Source: CAWGLW01 sp963823525 (GTDB taxonomy: Bacteria; Pseudomonadota; Gammaproteobacteria; Steroidobacterales; Steroidobacteraceae). Taken from it: DNA of 64,000 nucleotides. The translations under genes were made by a program, and so were the position numbers. Under the pieces are notes generated by a model. The model was not told the origin of the DNA, ran no database searches, and saw only the letters and a program-made list of their open reading frames with translations. Within the stretch, counting starts at the first letter, position 1. Every line of letters starts with the position of its first letter. The stretch is from assembly GCA_963823525.1 (NCBI GenBank), contig CAWGLW010000001.1:558001-622000 (forward strand). The letters run 5' to 3'. This document shows positions 43,434-52,006 of this stretch, in pieces.

Positions 43434-44168
43434 TCAGTAGATCAGGGAGCGAAACTCGGTCTCCACGCGCAGTCCGCGCGGCTCAAGGTATTCCGATGAC
43501 CGTCGGCTACAGGCAGCCAGGAAGCTCTCGCCGTACGGTGTCAGACGATACGCGTCTTCTCCCGGGCGTGACCTCGATGCGACGTCGGTCAGCTGCAGCA
43601 TGGTCAGTGTCTGGAATACTTTCCTGGTCTGGCCAACACTCACACCAAGTGCATCGGCGGCATCGAAGGCCGTGAGCGTACCGCCTGGACCGAGCTCGCC
43701 GTGACAGCGAAGCACGGCGTCCTCCAGCTCGCCGAGGTCGACTTCCCTGAACAGGGTCGGCTCGACTCGCACCCCGGTACGACCGCGCCCTGCGGCCTTC
43801 GACGCGATCATCGATCGGCACGCTGCATTTCGAAAAATTCTTTGCCACCTGTGATTTATGCGTCGTGTGTATCCCCGGGCCGTGATATACAGATCACGCA
43901 TCACGCGGCATACTTTTACAGCCAGCAAGATCGCGCAAAGCCAGATTGCGCCGGCAACCAAAGCCGTCAACTGGTCGCCCGCAACGATCGGCGGACCGAC
44001 GAGTCCGGGCGCAGGTGGCGCACCGCCCAGGAATATTGAGAGAGCGTATTGGCCGGGCAGGCAATAGCCCTGGTAGACGAGCTGCCCGACATTCTGCAGC
44101 AGAGTCTGCGTCTGTTCGACGAGCGTCATCGTGAAGCCCTTCGCAAGCTCCGCATTTCTTTCCGTCAT
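43434..44168 (-). CDS. Membrane protein with C-terminal winged-helix-like domain
   Basis: This 244-residue protein (ATG 44168) has two hydrophobic segments near residues 38-55 and 65-88 (the second LVAGAIWLCAILLAVKVCRV), a basic stretch with many Arg, and a C-terminal domain GELEDAVLRCHGELGPG/LTAFDAADALGVSVGQTRKVFQTL that looks like a winged helix. A one-polypeptide membrane-anchored DNA-binding protein is possible. There are no conserved catalytic residues. I do not recognise the family. Confidence 0.5.
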   Translation of the reverse strand: MTERNAELAKGFTMTLVEQTQTLLQNVGQLVYQGYCLPGQYALSIFLGGAPPAPGLVGPPIVAGDQLTALVAGAIWLCAILLAVKVCRVMRDLYITARGYTRRINHRWQRIFRNAACRSMIASKAAGRGRTGVRVEPTLFREVDLGELEDAVLRCHGELGPGGTLTAFDAADALGVSVGQTRKVFQTLTMLQLTDVASRSRPGEDAYRLTPYGESFLAACSRRSSEYLEPRGLRVETEFRSLIY

Positions 44169-44819
44169 TTCGCCGGGTCTTTTGCGATTGACTGGAAAAG
44201 AAGCGCATGACACCAGATGCGCGCGATAAACATCGAGCTACACCTCCATAAAAAGTTCGAGATGCGTAACTCCGGTCACTGACTACCTCGCTATCGCAGA
44301 ACGCAGGTCCGTAGACCGGCTCTCTGCGTAACAGACCCGGCCGGTTCGTCCTCATCGGTCTGGGCGACATTGGGTCGGGCCACATCAATTCGCAAGCGAG
44401 GTTTGACAAAATCCCTTTCCAATGCGTTGCACTCAGAACGGGTTCTCGGTTTTCAATGGTGAGCACCGATTCCTCAGCGGAAACGGGCGGCTTGCGCGGA
44501 ACCGAAACGGGCTTCCGAAGCACGGAGTCCCGACCCGGTTCGGCTCGCGCATGAGCCAGCGTAGGAATTCGCGCGAAAAATTAATAACTCATGCAGACTT
44601 ATTTCATCGCGAGCAGGATGCCGGCCGGCAAAACTCCCGCCTGGAGCATGGCATTGAAGACCGCCGTGCGGTCATCGCCGGACAGGCCCGCGAACGGTGC
44701 CGCCCTGCCGGCGGGTGTAAGCGGTTAGTTGGACGCTGTTCGGGTTCGTAGTTCCGTTCGCCCGCAGGCACCAGGTGACCATACTGCACCATACCGTCGG
44801 CGATTTCGGATAAGCCCGG
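44169..44819 (+). other. Gene-poor intergenic stretch
   Basis: This 651-bp stretch carries no gene that I can support. Short frames such as 44422-44751 have no conserved features. A few AT-rich segments near 44575-44600 may be promoter sequence. Confidence 0.5.
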
Positions 44820-45785
44820 TCATTCGCTCACGGCGTTGGGCGGCGTCCCTCCCTTCAGTCCTGTGACGAGATTCCTCAGCGCCATGCCAACCATATTCGT
44901 TCGCGTATCGGCCGTGGCACTTCCGATGTGCGGTGTCAGCAGCACGTTCGGGCAGCCCAGCAATGCCGGATGCACCCTGGGCTCGTCCTCGAAGCAATCC
45001 ACTGCGGCGGCCGCGATGGCGCCGGATTTCAGCGCGACGGCGAGCGCCGCGTCGTCCACGACGCCGCCGCGACCGGCATGGATCAGCACGGCCGTGGGCT
45101 TCATGCGCTTGAACTGCGACTCGCCGATCAAGTGGTGCGTCGATGGGTGGTAGGGCACCTGCACGACCACGAAGTCGGACTCGGCCATCAGGACGTCGAG
45201 ATCGGCGCGCTGCGCCCGCAGTTCGGCTTCCAGCTCAGGCGCCACCGGCATGGTGTCGAAGTACAGGGTGCGCATCTCGAATCCAGTCGCCCGGCGCGCG
45301 ATCGCCCGTCCGATGCGCCCGAATCCGATGATGCCCAGCGTCTTGCGGCTCACGTCGATACCGAGACCGAAACCGGTGAAGTTCTCGGGTGTCCAATTCC
45401 CCGCCCGTACGAAAGCATCGGCCTGGGGCAATCGGCGCGCAACGGCGATGATCATTCCGAAGACGAGATCGGCCACCGCATCGTCCATCACGCCGGGCGT
45501 GTTCGTCACCGTGATCCCGCGTGACCAGGCCGCGGCGACGTCGATGTTGTCGTAGCCGACGCCCACGTTGCAGATAAGTTTGAGCTTCGGGCAAGCTGCC
45601 AGGACCTCGGCGTCAAGCGGATCGATCGCCGTGACAAGCGCAGCGTCCGCATCACGCAGCAGCTCAATGATGGCAGCCTTGTCGAGGCGGGCATCGGGCG
45701 GGGCAACCGCGACCTCACCGAACTGGGTGAGCTGTTCCTGCACGGGCTGCGGGAGGTGGCGTGTCGCGGCAATCTTCCTCGTCAT
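44820..45785 (-). CDS. D-isomer-specific 2-hydroxyacid dehydrogenase
   Basis: The 321-residue NAD(P)-dependent enzyme reduces 2-oxo acids such as glyoxylate or hydroxypyruvate. I take the ATG at 45785; the open frame upstream reads through the spacer and into the dehydratase. It has NVGVGYDNIDVAAA, the Rossmann loop LGIIGFGRIGRAIARRA, the arginine in HAGRGGVVDD, the acid in DCFEDEPRVHP, and the histidine in LLTPHIGSAT. The exact substrate is not clear. It is 73 bp downstream of the IlvD/Edd dehydratase, so they probably share a transcript. Confidence 0.88.
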   Translation of the reverse strand: MTRKIAATRHLPQPVQEQLTQFGEVAVAPPDARLDKAAIIELLRDADAALVTAIDPLDAEVLAACPKLKLICNVGVGYDNIDVAAAWSRGITVTNTPGVMDDAVADLVFGMIIAVARRLPQADAFVRAGNWTPENFTGFGLGIDVSRKTLGIIGFGRIGRAIARRATGFEMRTLYFDTMPVAPELEAELRAQRADLDVLMAESDFVVVQVPYHPSTHHLIGESQFKRMKPTAVLIHAGRGGVVDDAALAVALKSGAIAAAAVDCFEDEPRVHPALLGCPNVLLTPHIGSATADTRTNMVGMALRNLVTGLKGGTPPNAVSE

Positions 45786-45858
45786 AATGCGCTCCTGTAA
45801 TACCGTCGGCGGGGCGATGCCCGAAGTACCTGGTGTGGCGATGGCGCGATCTGCCCTT

Positions 45859-47514
45859 TCAATCGAGCACGGCGCCTTCGCAGGCAGGCCGGACGTGTCG
45901 GCGATAGCGCCGCATGAAGCCGTGCGGCACCTCATGCTCGTAGGGCTCCCAGGCGACCTTTCGCTTCGCGAGCGTTGCCTCGTCGACGTGCAGCAGGAGT
46001 CTGCGGTTCGGAATGTCGATCTCGACGAGGTCGCCATCCTCCACCAGCGCGATCGGCCCGCCGTCACTCGCCTCCGGGCAGACGTGCCCGACGCAGGGGC
46101 CCGAGGTGGCGCCCGAGAAGCGCCCGTCGGTGACCAGCGCCGCGTTCTTGAATCCATTCATCTTGAGCGCCATCGTGGCGCCCAGCATCTCGGGCATACC
46201 GGGCGCGCCCTTCGGCCCCAGGTAGCGCAGCACCACCACGTCGCCCTGCTTCACCTTACCTGCGGCGATCGCCTTCAATGCATCGTCTTCTGAGTTGAAG
46301 CACACGGCGGGGCCTTTGCAATGGAGCATGGACTCCTCCACGCCCGCCTGCTTGATGATCGCCGAGTCGGGCGCCAGGTTGCCGCGCAGCACCGTGATCG
46401 CGCCGGTCGCCCGGAACGCCTTCTCCACCGGCGGAATGACGGCCTCGTTCACCACGCGCGCCGCATCGATCGTCGCCTTGAGCGGCTTGCCGGTCACGGT
46501 CATGCAACCGGTGTCGAGGAAGCCCTCCATGCGCCTGAGCACGGCGGGCATGCCACCCGCCGCCCAGAGGTCCTGGATGCCATAGGGACCGTTCGGGCTC
46601 ACAGCCAGGAGTGTGGGCACGTCTCGCGCCGCCTCGAAATCGCCCATCGTGAACGGCACGCCGGCAGCCTGCGCAACCGCCGGCAGGTGCAGCGCGGTAT
46701 TGGTCGACCCGCCTATTGCCATCGCCATTCGCACCGCGTTCTGGAAGGCCGCGGGGGTCAGCATCTGGCGGGCGTTCAGGCCCTCCCGGACCATCGCGAC
46801 GATCCGCTCGCCGGTGCGGCGCGCAGCATCGAGCTTGTCGGCGTGCCAGCCGGGGATATTGCTGCTGCCCGGCAGACACAGCCCGAACACCTCGGCGAGA
46901 CACTGGAACGTATTGGCCGTGCCCATGATCTCGCAGGCCCCGCAGGTCGCGCAGGTCGCCGTCTTCGACAGCAGCTGCGGGTCGTCGCCGTAGTCCCCGT
47001 GATCGATCGAGCCGCGCTGGCCGGCCGCGTTGCGGATGTCCATCTGCCCGGGCCCCGCCGAGAGGTAGATCGTCGGCAGGTCGAGCCGGGCCGCGGCCAT
47101 CATCATGGCCGGGTTAATCTTGTCGCAACCGGCGATCACCACCAGCCCGTCATAGGGCTGCGAGCGGACGTGCGTCTCGATCATGTCCGCGATCAGGTCG
47201 CGCTGAGCGAGAACGAAGCGCATGCCGTCGTGCGCCATCGCAACTCCGTCGCAGGGCGCCGGCACATTGAACTCCGCGCACTCGCCGCCGGCGGCAAGAA
47301 TGCCGTCGTGCACCTTGCGCCCGAGCCGATCAAGGTGTGCGTGCCCCGTGGTGAGTTCGGTGTGGGAGTTCGCGATCGCGATCAGCGGCCGCGTGCTGAA
47401 CCTGTCGGTGTCGTACCCGGCGCCGTGCAGCAGCCCCTTGCGGAACATGTTCATGATCGGGCTGGCGCTGTTCGAAATGATGTCGCTGCGCTTCTTACCT
47501 GCTTCGCCGGTCAT
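45859..47514 (-). CDS. IlvD/Edd-family dehydratase
   Basis: The 551-residue Fe-S dehydratase has the family start SDIISNSASPIMNMFRKG, the first cluster cysteine in AGCDKINPAMMMAAARLDLP, the second in CATCGACEIMGTANTFQCL, and GKVKQGDVVVLRYLGPKGAPGMPEM. The family includes dihydroxyacid dehydratase and sugar-acid dehydratases; GCDKINPAMMM leans to the sugar-acid side. I start it at the ATG at 47514; an in-frame ATG at 47529 lies just beyond a 10-G tract. An additional open frame of about 205 residues farther upstream overlaps the AraC gene and is not credible. It is next to a 2-hydroxyacid dehydrogenase, which suggests hydroxy/sugar-acid catabolism. Confidence 0.88.
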   Translation of the reverse strand: MTGEAGKKRSDIISNSASPIMNMFRKGLLHGAGYDTDRFSTRPLIAIANSHTELTTGHAHLDRLGRKVHDGILAAGGECAEFNVPAPCDGVAMAHDGMRFVLAQRDLIADMIETHVRSQPYDGLVVIAGCDKINPAMMMAAARLDLPTIYLSAGPGQMDIRNAAGQRGSIDHGDYGDDPQLLSKTATCATCGACEIMGTANTFQCLAEVFGLCLPGSSNIPGWHADKLDAARRTGERIVAMVREGLNARQMLTPAAFQNAVRMAMAIGGSTNTALHLPAVAQAAGVPFTMGDFEAARDVPTLLAVSPNGPYGIQDLWAAGGMPAVLRRMEGFLDTGCMTVTGKPLKATIDAARVVNEAVIPPVEKAFRATGAITVLRGNLAPDSAIIKQAGVEESMLHCKGPAVCFNSEDDALKAIAAGKVKQGDVVVLRYLGPKGAPGMPEMLGATMALKMNGFKNAALVTDGRFSGATSGPCVGHVCPEASDGGPIALVEDGDLVEIDIPNRRLLLHVDEATLAKRKVAWEPYEHEVPHGFMRRYRRHVRPACEGAVLD

Positions 47515-47517
47515 CGT

Positions 47518-47527
47518 CCCCCCCCCC
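47518..47527 (-). repeat. 10-bp poly-G tract before the dehydratase start
   Basis: On the minus strand ten consecutive G sit 3 bases before the ATG at 47514 and just after an in-frame ATG at 47529 (ATG then nine G, then ACG ATG). Such tracts slip in replication. At ten G the upstream ATG is in frame with the dehydratase. Loss or gain of a base would take it out of frame, while the 47514 ATG would stay in frame but its upstream spacing would change. Confidence 0.6.
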
Positions 47528-47661
47528 ATTAGTGGTGCATGCTCGACGTCCGAGTCGTCTGTCCAGCGTTTGCCCATACTGCACCGTCGGCGCCGGCGAT
47601 GCTTTGACATTCTGCGCCAATCACTTGATATTCCACGCCACTGTCCAATGGAGTCAGGCAC

Positions 47662-48720
47662 GTGATTCGCAGCACCGTGCTCGCGGGCTACTCGGAACTG
47701 ACGCGATCGCTTGGCGGACACCCGCAACGCCTGCTGCGGGCCTCGGGAATCAATCCGCGTCTCGAAACCGACCCGGACAGCTATGTCAGCTTCGCTGCGC
47801 TCTGCGACCTGCTTGAACGGACGGCTGCCGAGACCGGCTGCGAGTCGTTCGGTCTGCGCCTCTCGGAGGCCCAGGGCATCGCGAGCCTCGGCCCGCTCGG
47901 TTTCGCATTGCAGAACAGCGCCACGCTGCGCGAAGCGATCGACGAGTACAGGCAGTTCCAGAGCGTGCATCTTCAGGGCGCGCATAGTGAATTCCGGCAG
48001 ACCGGTCCCCTGCTCCAGTGGATCTATCACGTCGACGAACCCGGTCGCCTCGGAACGCGTCAGAAGGTCACCCAGGCCATGGGTCTTGCGTGCAATGTAA
48101 TGCGCTCGTTGCTCGGCCCCGCGTGGAAGCCGGTCAGCGTGCATTTCATGCAGCCTGCGCCTGCCGACACCCGCGATTTCAGGCGCGTGTTTCGCTCACC
48201 GTTGCGGTTCAACCAGCGTGCGGATCTCATCGAATTGCAGCCCGCTGCACTCGGCCGTCCGATCGAGCGCTCCGATCCCGCCCTGCGGCGGCTCCTCGAC
48301 CGTCAACTGCTGGAAATGAAAGCTGGCCTCAGCGAGGCGCTGGAAGAACAGGTCCGCAAGGCCATACGCAGCAGCGTGTCCCGGCAGGATTGCTCGATCA
48401 CGGCGATCGCTGGCATCCTGTCGGTCGCGCCGCGCACGCTGCAGCGGCAGCTTCAGCAGCGCAGCACGAGCTTCTCGCAGCTGCTGGAGGAGGTTCGGGC
48501 CAGTCAGGCGCGCCGACACCTGACCGAGTCGCAACTCTCACTCACGCAGCTCGCGGCGATCCTCGGCTATTCGGAGCTGAGTGCTTTCTCCCGTGCGTTT
48601 CATCGATGGCACGGCCAGTCGCCGCAGCATTGGCAGCGAGAACGAATCGCGGCCGTCCGCAGCGATGGATTGCGCGGGCGCGGACCCGCTCGGAATGCCA
48701 CCCGGCAGAACGGGCCTTGA
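47662..48720 (+). CDS. AraC-family regulator of the hydroxy-acid locus
   Basis: The 352-residue protein (GTG 47662) has an N-terminal ligand domain (GIASLGPLGFALQNSATLREAI) and a C-terminal AraC HTH pair (LSVAPRTLQRQLQQRSTSF and LSLTQLAAILGYSELSAFSRAF). It resembles the regulator at 37506 in architecture, but the two are not close copies. It is divergent from the dehydratase gene and just upstream of the FMN oxidase, so it likely regulates both. Ligand unknown. Confidence 0.84.
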   Translation: MIRSTVLAGYSELTRSLGGHPQRLLRASGINPRLETDPDSYVSFAALCDLLERTAAETGCESFGLRLSEAQGIASLGPLGFALQNSATLREAIDEYRQFQSVHLQGAHSEFRQTGPLLQWIYHVDEPGRLGTRQKVTQAMGLACNVMRSLLGPAWKPVSVHFMQPAPADTRDFRRVFRSPLRFNQRADLIELQPAALGRPIERSDPALRRLLDRQLLEMKAGLSEALEEQVRKAIRSSVSRQDCSITAIAGILSVAPRTLQRQLQQRSTSFSQLLEEVRASQARRHLTESQLSLTQLAAILGYSELSAFSRAFHRWHGQSPQHWQRERIAAVRSDGLRGRGPARNATRQNGP

Positions 48721-48888
48721 GGTCAGCACAACCTGACGCCGCCAGACTCCGGGCTGTCTTGGAACGGCCACTTCGCGCCCGCGATCGCGGCGGGCCGGAT
48801 CCGAGATTCCGCGCTTTCGTCAGCAGTGGGCAAATTCGGCAAGTTGAGTTAAAAGTGAACGACAGGGACCCACATTGAGACAGTGCAC

Positions 48889-50055
48889 ATGGGACGCACG
48901 TACAACATTGTGCCGGCTACGACACTCGACTACCGCAGGCTGTCCGAAAAGCGGTTGCCACGCTTTCTGTTCGACTATATCGACGGCGGCGCCAACGACG
49001 AGGTAACGCTCGCCGCGAACGTGTCGGACCTTCAGAAGATTCGCATCAAGCAAAACGTGCTGCGTGATGTGTCCACGCTCGACACGGCCTCGACGATAGC
49101 CGGGGAGTCCGTGGGAATGCCGGTCGTCCTGGCCCCGGTAGGCATGGCGGGAATGTTTGCGCGCCGGGGCGAGGTGATGGGCGTACGTGCCGCCGACCAG
49201 GCAGGTATTCCGTTCACCTTGTCCACCGTGGGCATTTGCTCAGTCCAAGAAGTGCGCGCGTCCGCAAAGAGGCCGTTCTGGTTCCAGCTCTATATGCTGC
49301 GCGATCGGGAGGCCGTTCAGTCGATTCTCGAGCGGGTCGCGATCGCCGGCGTGACGGCGCTCGCTTTCACGGTTGACCTTCCCATGGCCGGCCTGCGCCA
49401 TCGCGATACGCGCAATGGCATGCTCGCCAAGTCCCTGACCAGCACGCTGTCGCGTGCGTGGCAACTCGGCACGCGCCTGCCGTGGTGCTATGACGTCGGC
49501 TTGCGCGGCAAGCCCCATGCCTTCGGCAACATTTCTGACATGATCGCGGACCCCACCGACCTTCACGAATACAAGAAGTGGATTGATGCTCAGTTCGATC
49601 CATCAGTGACCTGGAAGGATATCGAATGGTTGCGCGGCATCTGGAAAGGCAAGCTTTTCCTGAAAGGCATCCAGGAGCTGCCCGATGCGAAGCGTGCGGT
49701 GGATGTTGGCACTGACGGGATCGTCGTCTCCAACCATGGCGGGCGCCAGCTCGATGGTGTCGCCTCGTCGATTTCGAAGCTGCCCCAGATCGCCGATGCA
49801 GTGGGCGATCGCCTTGAGGTGCTGATGGATGGCGGAGTGCGCAGCGGACTCGACGTGTTCAAGGCCGTGGCGATGGGCGCGAAGGGCGTGATGATCGGCC
49901 GGCCCTGGGTTTGGGCCATCTCCGGTGCGGGAGAAGCGGGACTCAGCGCCCTGCTCGCCACGTTCAAGCGTGAGATGGAGGTCGCGATGGCGCTTTCCGG
50001 CGTAGCCCGCGTAGCTGACATCAACCTTGGCCATATTGATTCGCCTGGGCTTTGA
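48889..50055 (+). CDS. FMN-dependent alpha-hydroxyacid oxidase/dehydrogenase (LldD-like)
   Basis: The 388-residue TIM-barrel flavoenzyme (ATG 48889) oxidises L-2-hydroxy acids such as lactate or glycolate to 2-oxo acids. It has RRLSEKRLPRFLFDYIDGGANDE at the start, PVVLAPVGMAGMF, GIVVSNHGGRQLDG with the catalytic histidine, LMDGGVRSGLDVFKA and VMIGRPWVWAIS. These are hallmarks of the lactate dehydrogenase/glycolate oxidase family. With the 2-hydroxyacid dehydrogenase, the dehydratase and the AraC regulator it forms a hydroxyacid catabolic group. Confidence 0.9.
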   Translation: MGRTYNIVPATTLDYRRLSEKRLPRFLFDYIDGGANDEVTLAANVSDLQKIRIKQNVLRDVSTLDTASTIAGESVGMPVVLAPVGMAGMFARRGEVMGVRAADQAGIPFTLSTVGICSVQEVRASAKRPFWFQLYMLRDREAVQSILERVAIAGVTALAFTVDLPMAGLRHRDTRNGMLAKSLTSTLSRAWQLGTRLPWCYDVGLRGKPHAFGNISDMIADPTDLHEYKKWIDAQFDPSVTWKDIEWLRGIWKGKLFLKGIQELPDAKRAVDVGTDGIVVSNHGGRQLDGVASSISKLPQIADAVGDRLEVLMDGGVRSGLDVFKAVAMGAKGVMIGRPWVWAISGAGEAGLSALLATFKREMEVAMALSGVARVADINLGHIDSPGL

Positions 50056-50363
50056 TGGATAAGGCAACGCCGTCGAGTCAACTGGCGATCATTCTCCGGT
50101 CGGGCGCGACTGTCCTTCCTGACGGCACGAAGAGAGATGGGCGGTAGCGGGAACCGGATCGAGACCGCCGCGGAAGAAAAGCGCGAAAGCATCGTTGCAC
50201 TACCCCGCGAACATCTCGGCGCCACTGAGGCTAGGATTCCAGCTGTTCGCGGCGCACGGACGAACCCGAGCAAGGGGTCCTGCTCGACGAAAAAGCGGCT
50301 CATCGCCCTTGTTCCCGCCCGCTCGCTGGAAGCCTCGATTTCCTGTCCGGTGATCCGATCGTT
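50056..50363 (+). other. Intergenic stretch without a clear gene
   Basis: This 308-bp stretch contains only a 76-codon frame (50137-50367) without recognised features. I see no terminator strong enough to annotate. Confidence 0.4.
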
Positions 50364-50831
50364 ATGAAAACTGTCCGGGCCATGACTCCGAACGACACAT
50401 CTCACGACACTGCTTACCTGCGTGCCTATAAGGGCTTGCTCAAAGGCGTCATGCGCTGGCATGACCTCGATGCAGTGTGGGCACAATTGAAACGGCTCAG
50501 TGACGGCGGCTGGTACGTCTATGCTGTTGGAGACGCGCCGCCTGCAGCACCTGCAACGCAAGATCAGTTCGAACGGTTCCTGGCCGAGATCAGACAACTC
50601 TTGCTTGAGGAGCACAAAGAAGACTACTGCGGCATCGTCTACGCCGACGATCACGAAGAGCCTGGCTTTGTGAAAATCTATGACCCCAACAATCTCGGCA
50701 TGGTCTGTGGTTCCAGCAAATTCCCGCCTCTCCCCGGCTGGACCTTGTCACGAGTTGCCCCGGACGACCTGATACAAGCCTTTTCGCGAACAGGCAAGCG
50801 CCGCAGCTGGTTACGCAGGTTCTTCCGCTGA
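50364..50831 (+). CDS. Conserved-looking hypothetical protein
   Basis: The 155-residue soluble protein has no signal. It reads as a real gene: RWHDLDAVWAQLKRLSDGGWYVYAVGD, then EEHKEDYCGIVYADDHEEPGFVKIYDPNNLG and CGSSKFPPLPGWTLSRVAPDDL. The invariant-looking residues YCGIVYADD and DPNNLGMVCGSS (two cysteines) suggest a small conserved domain. An alternative start at 50382 would remove six residues. I do not recognise a family; it is flanked by a long gene-poor stretch. Confidence 0.6.
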   Translation: MKTVRAMTPNDTSHDTAYLRAYKGLLKGVMRWHDLDAVWAQLKRLSDGGWYVYAVGDAPPAAPATQDQFERFLAEIRQLLLEEHKEDYCGIVYADDHEEPGFVKIYDPNNLGMVCGSSKFPPLPGWTLSRVAPDDLIQAFSRTGKRRSWLRRFFR

Positions 50832-52006
50832 CTGCCAGCCGAAGCGGACAATCTGCAGTCCGACGCCTTCCCGGTGTTTAGCGGCCGAAAGACCCGGAGC
50901 CGGAGGATGTCGTCTGCCCCAGGAAGCACCCGCCTTCATGCCCCGCCGGAGGCACAGGATTCATTGGTCGCGTCGGCGGCAATAATCTGCCTGAATCAGC
51001 CCGACAACGATGTCCAGTCCGATACGAATAGTACCCGATCGATGCAGGAAGCCCATGGGACTCAACGAGCTGGAAGTGGTTGCCAGGGCAGACCGATTCG
51101 CGAAGCGAATGTTTCGAGCGACATCAGCTAAGCCGCCGTTTTAAATTAGCTGGTCTTGAACCGAACTGGACGGAGCAGGGTCCGCAACGGATGGGTTCAT
51201 TGCCGCCTGTGTACCAGCATCCGATAAGGCCCAGCGGACTGGTCACCCTTGAATGACACAGATGAACGCGAAAAATGCTACGGCAACACTGGCAGAAACT
51301 CGTTCTTTGGGCGCAGTCTGATTGACGCCGCGGCTGCGTCCCAGCGCCACCGATTTGCGGCATCGATCGGAGGTCATTGTCCTGGATACCGGGATCACGG
51401 CCTGCGCCGGACTGAAATGCTCAGATTAACTCCCGAACAGATCGATGAGCATGCGCTGATGCACTCCCTCGATCGCTTGACGGAGCCGAAACCCACAAAC
51501 CGGCCCAATGTCTCAGAGCGGTTGGCGCCGGCGTCGAAGGGTTACGATTTAGACGGTCATGCGTCGATGAGCCGATCAAGACCACGAGTGAAGTGCCGAA
51601 GGTCCCGACACACTTGCCCTGCATCTGTCGTTGCTGGAGATCTTCTGGTCGCTCCCCGAGTCCTCGCCCATCGCGGATGAACGGCATCGCTGCCAGATCC
51701 GTAGGACGGGCAATGACAACTATCATCTCCAGAACTCGGCCACTCACACGAAGGAGACAAAGACACAGAGAAGAACCGGAACCTCAGCCATAACCAGACC
51801 ATCCGGACGGCTCGGTTTTCAGTGCCGATCCCGGGTCAATTTTCGGCGCAAATCAAAACAGTGGAATAAGGTCAGGGTCACGTGGCCGGGCAGCACAACG
51901 GCCGGACGGTGGCGTGGACGCGCACGAAAATGCGATTCCTTCGGGCGTCAATATAGTCTATTCTCATCAGAACAAAAGAGCTGCCTGATAGCTGGAGTGC
52001 TGAATC
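50832..52006 (+). other. Long eroded intergenic region
   Basis: This 1175-bp stretch contains no gene that I can support, only short overlapping frames with no conserved motifs. It includes a partial copy of the dispersed repeat (51070-51110). The stretch around 51820-51870 may derive from an insertion sequence flank. It marks the left boundary of the accessory end of the window. Confidence 0.5.
51070..51110. repeat. Dispersed repeat, copy B
   Basis: The segment from CTGGAAGTGG through the gattcgc-gaa-gcgaat palindrome repeats the left half of copy D (59544-59585) almost base for base. The right half has diverged. It lies in the eroded region before the glycosyltransferase gene. Confidence 0.65.

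Noticed and set aside
47515..48144. N-terminal extension of the IlvD/Edd frame up to 48144.
   Set aside because: It overlaps the AraC gene, which has its own start and motifs, and the extension is not conserved family sequence.
51800..51900. Possible IS21-like flank (gggtcaattttcggcgc).
   Set aside because: Only a short string resembles an IS boundary; no transposase and no second end are visible.
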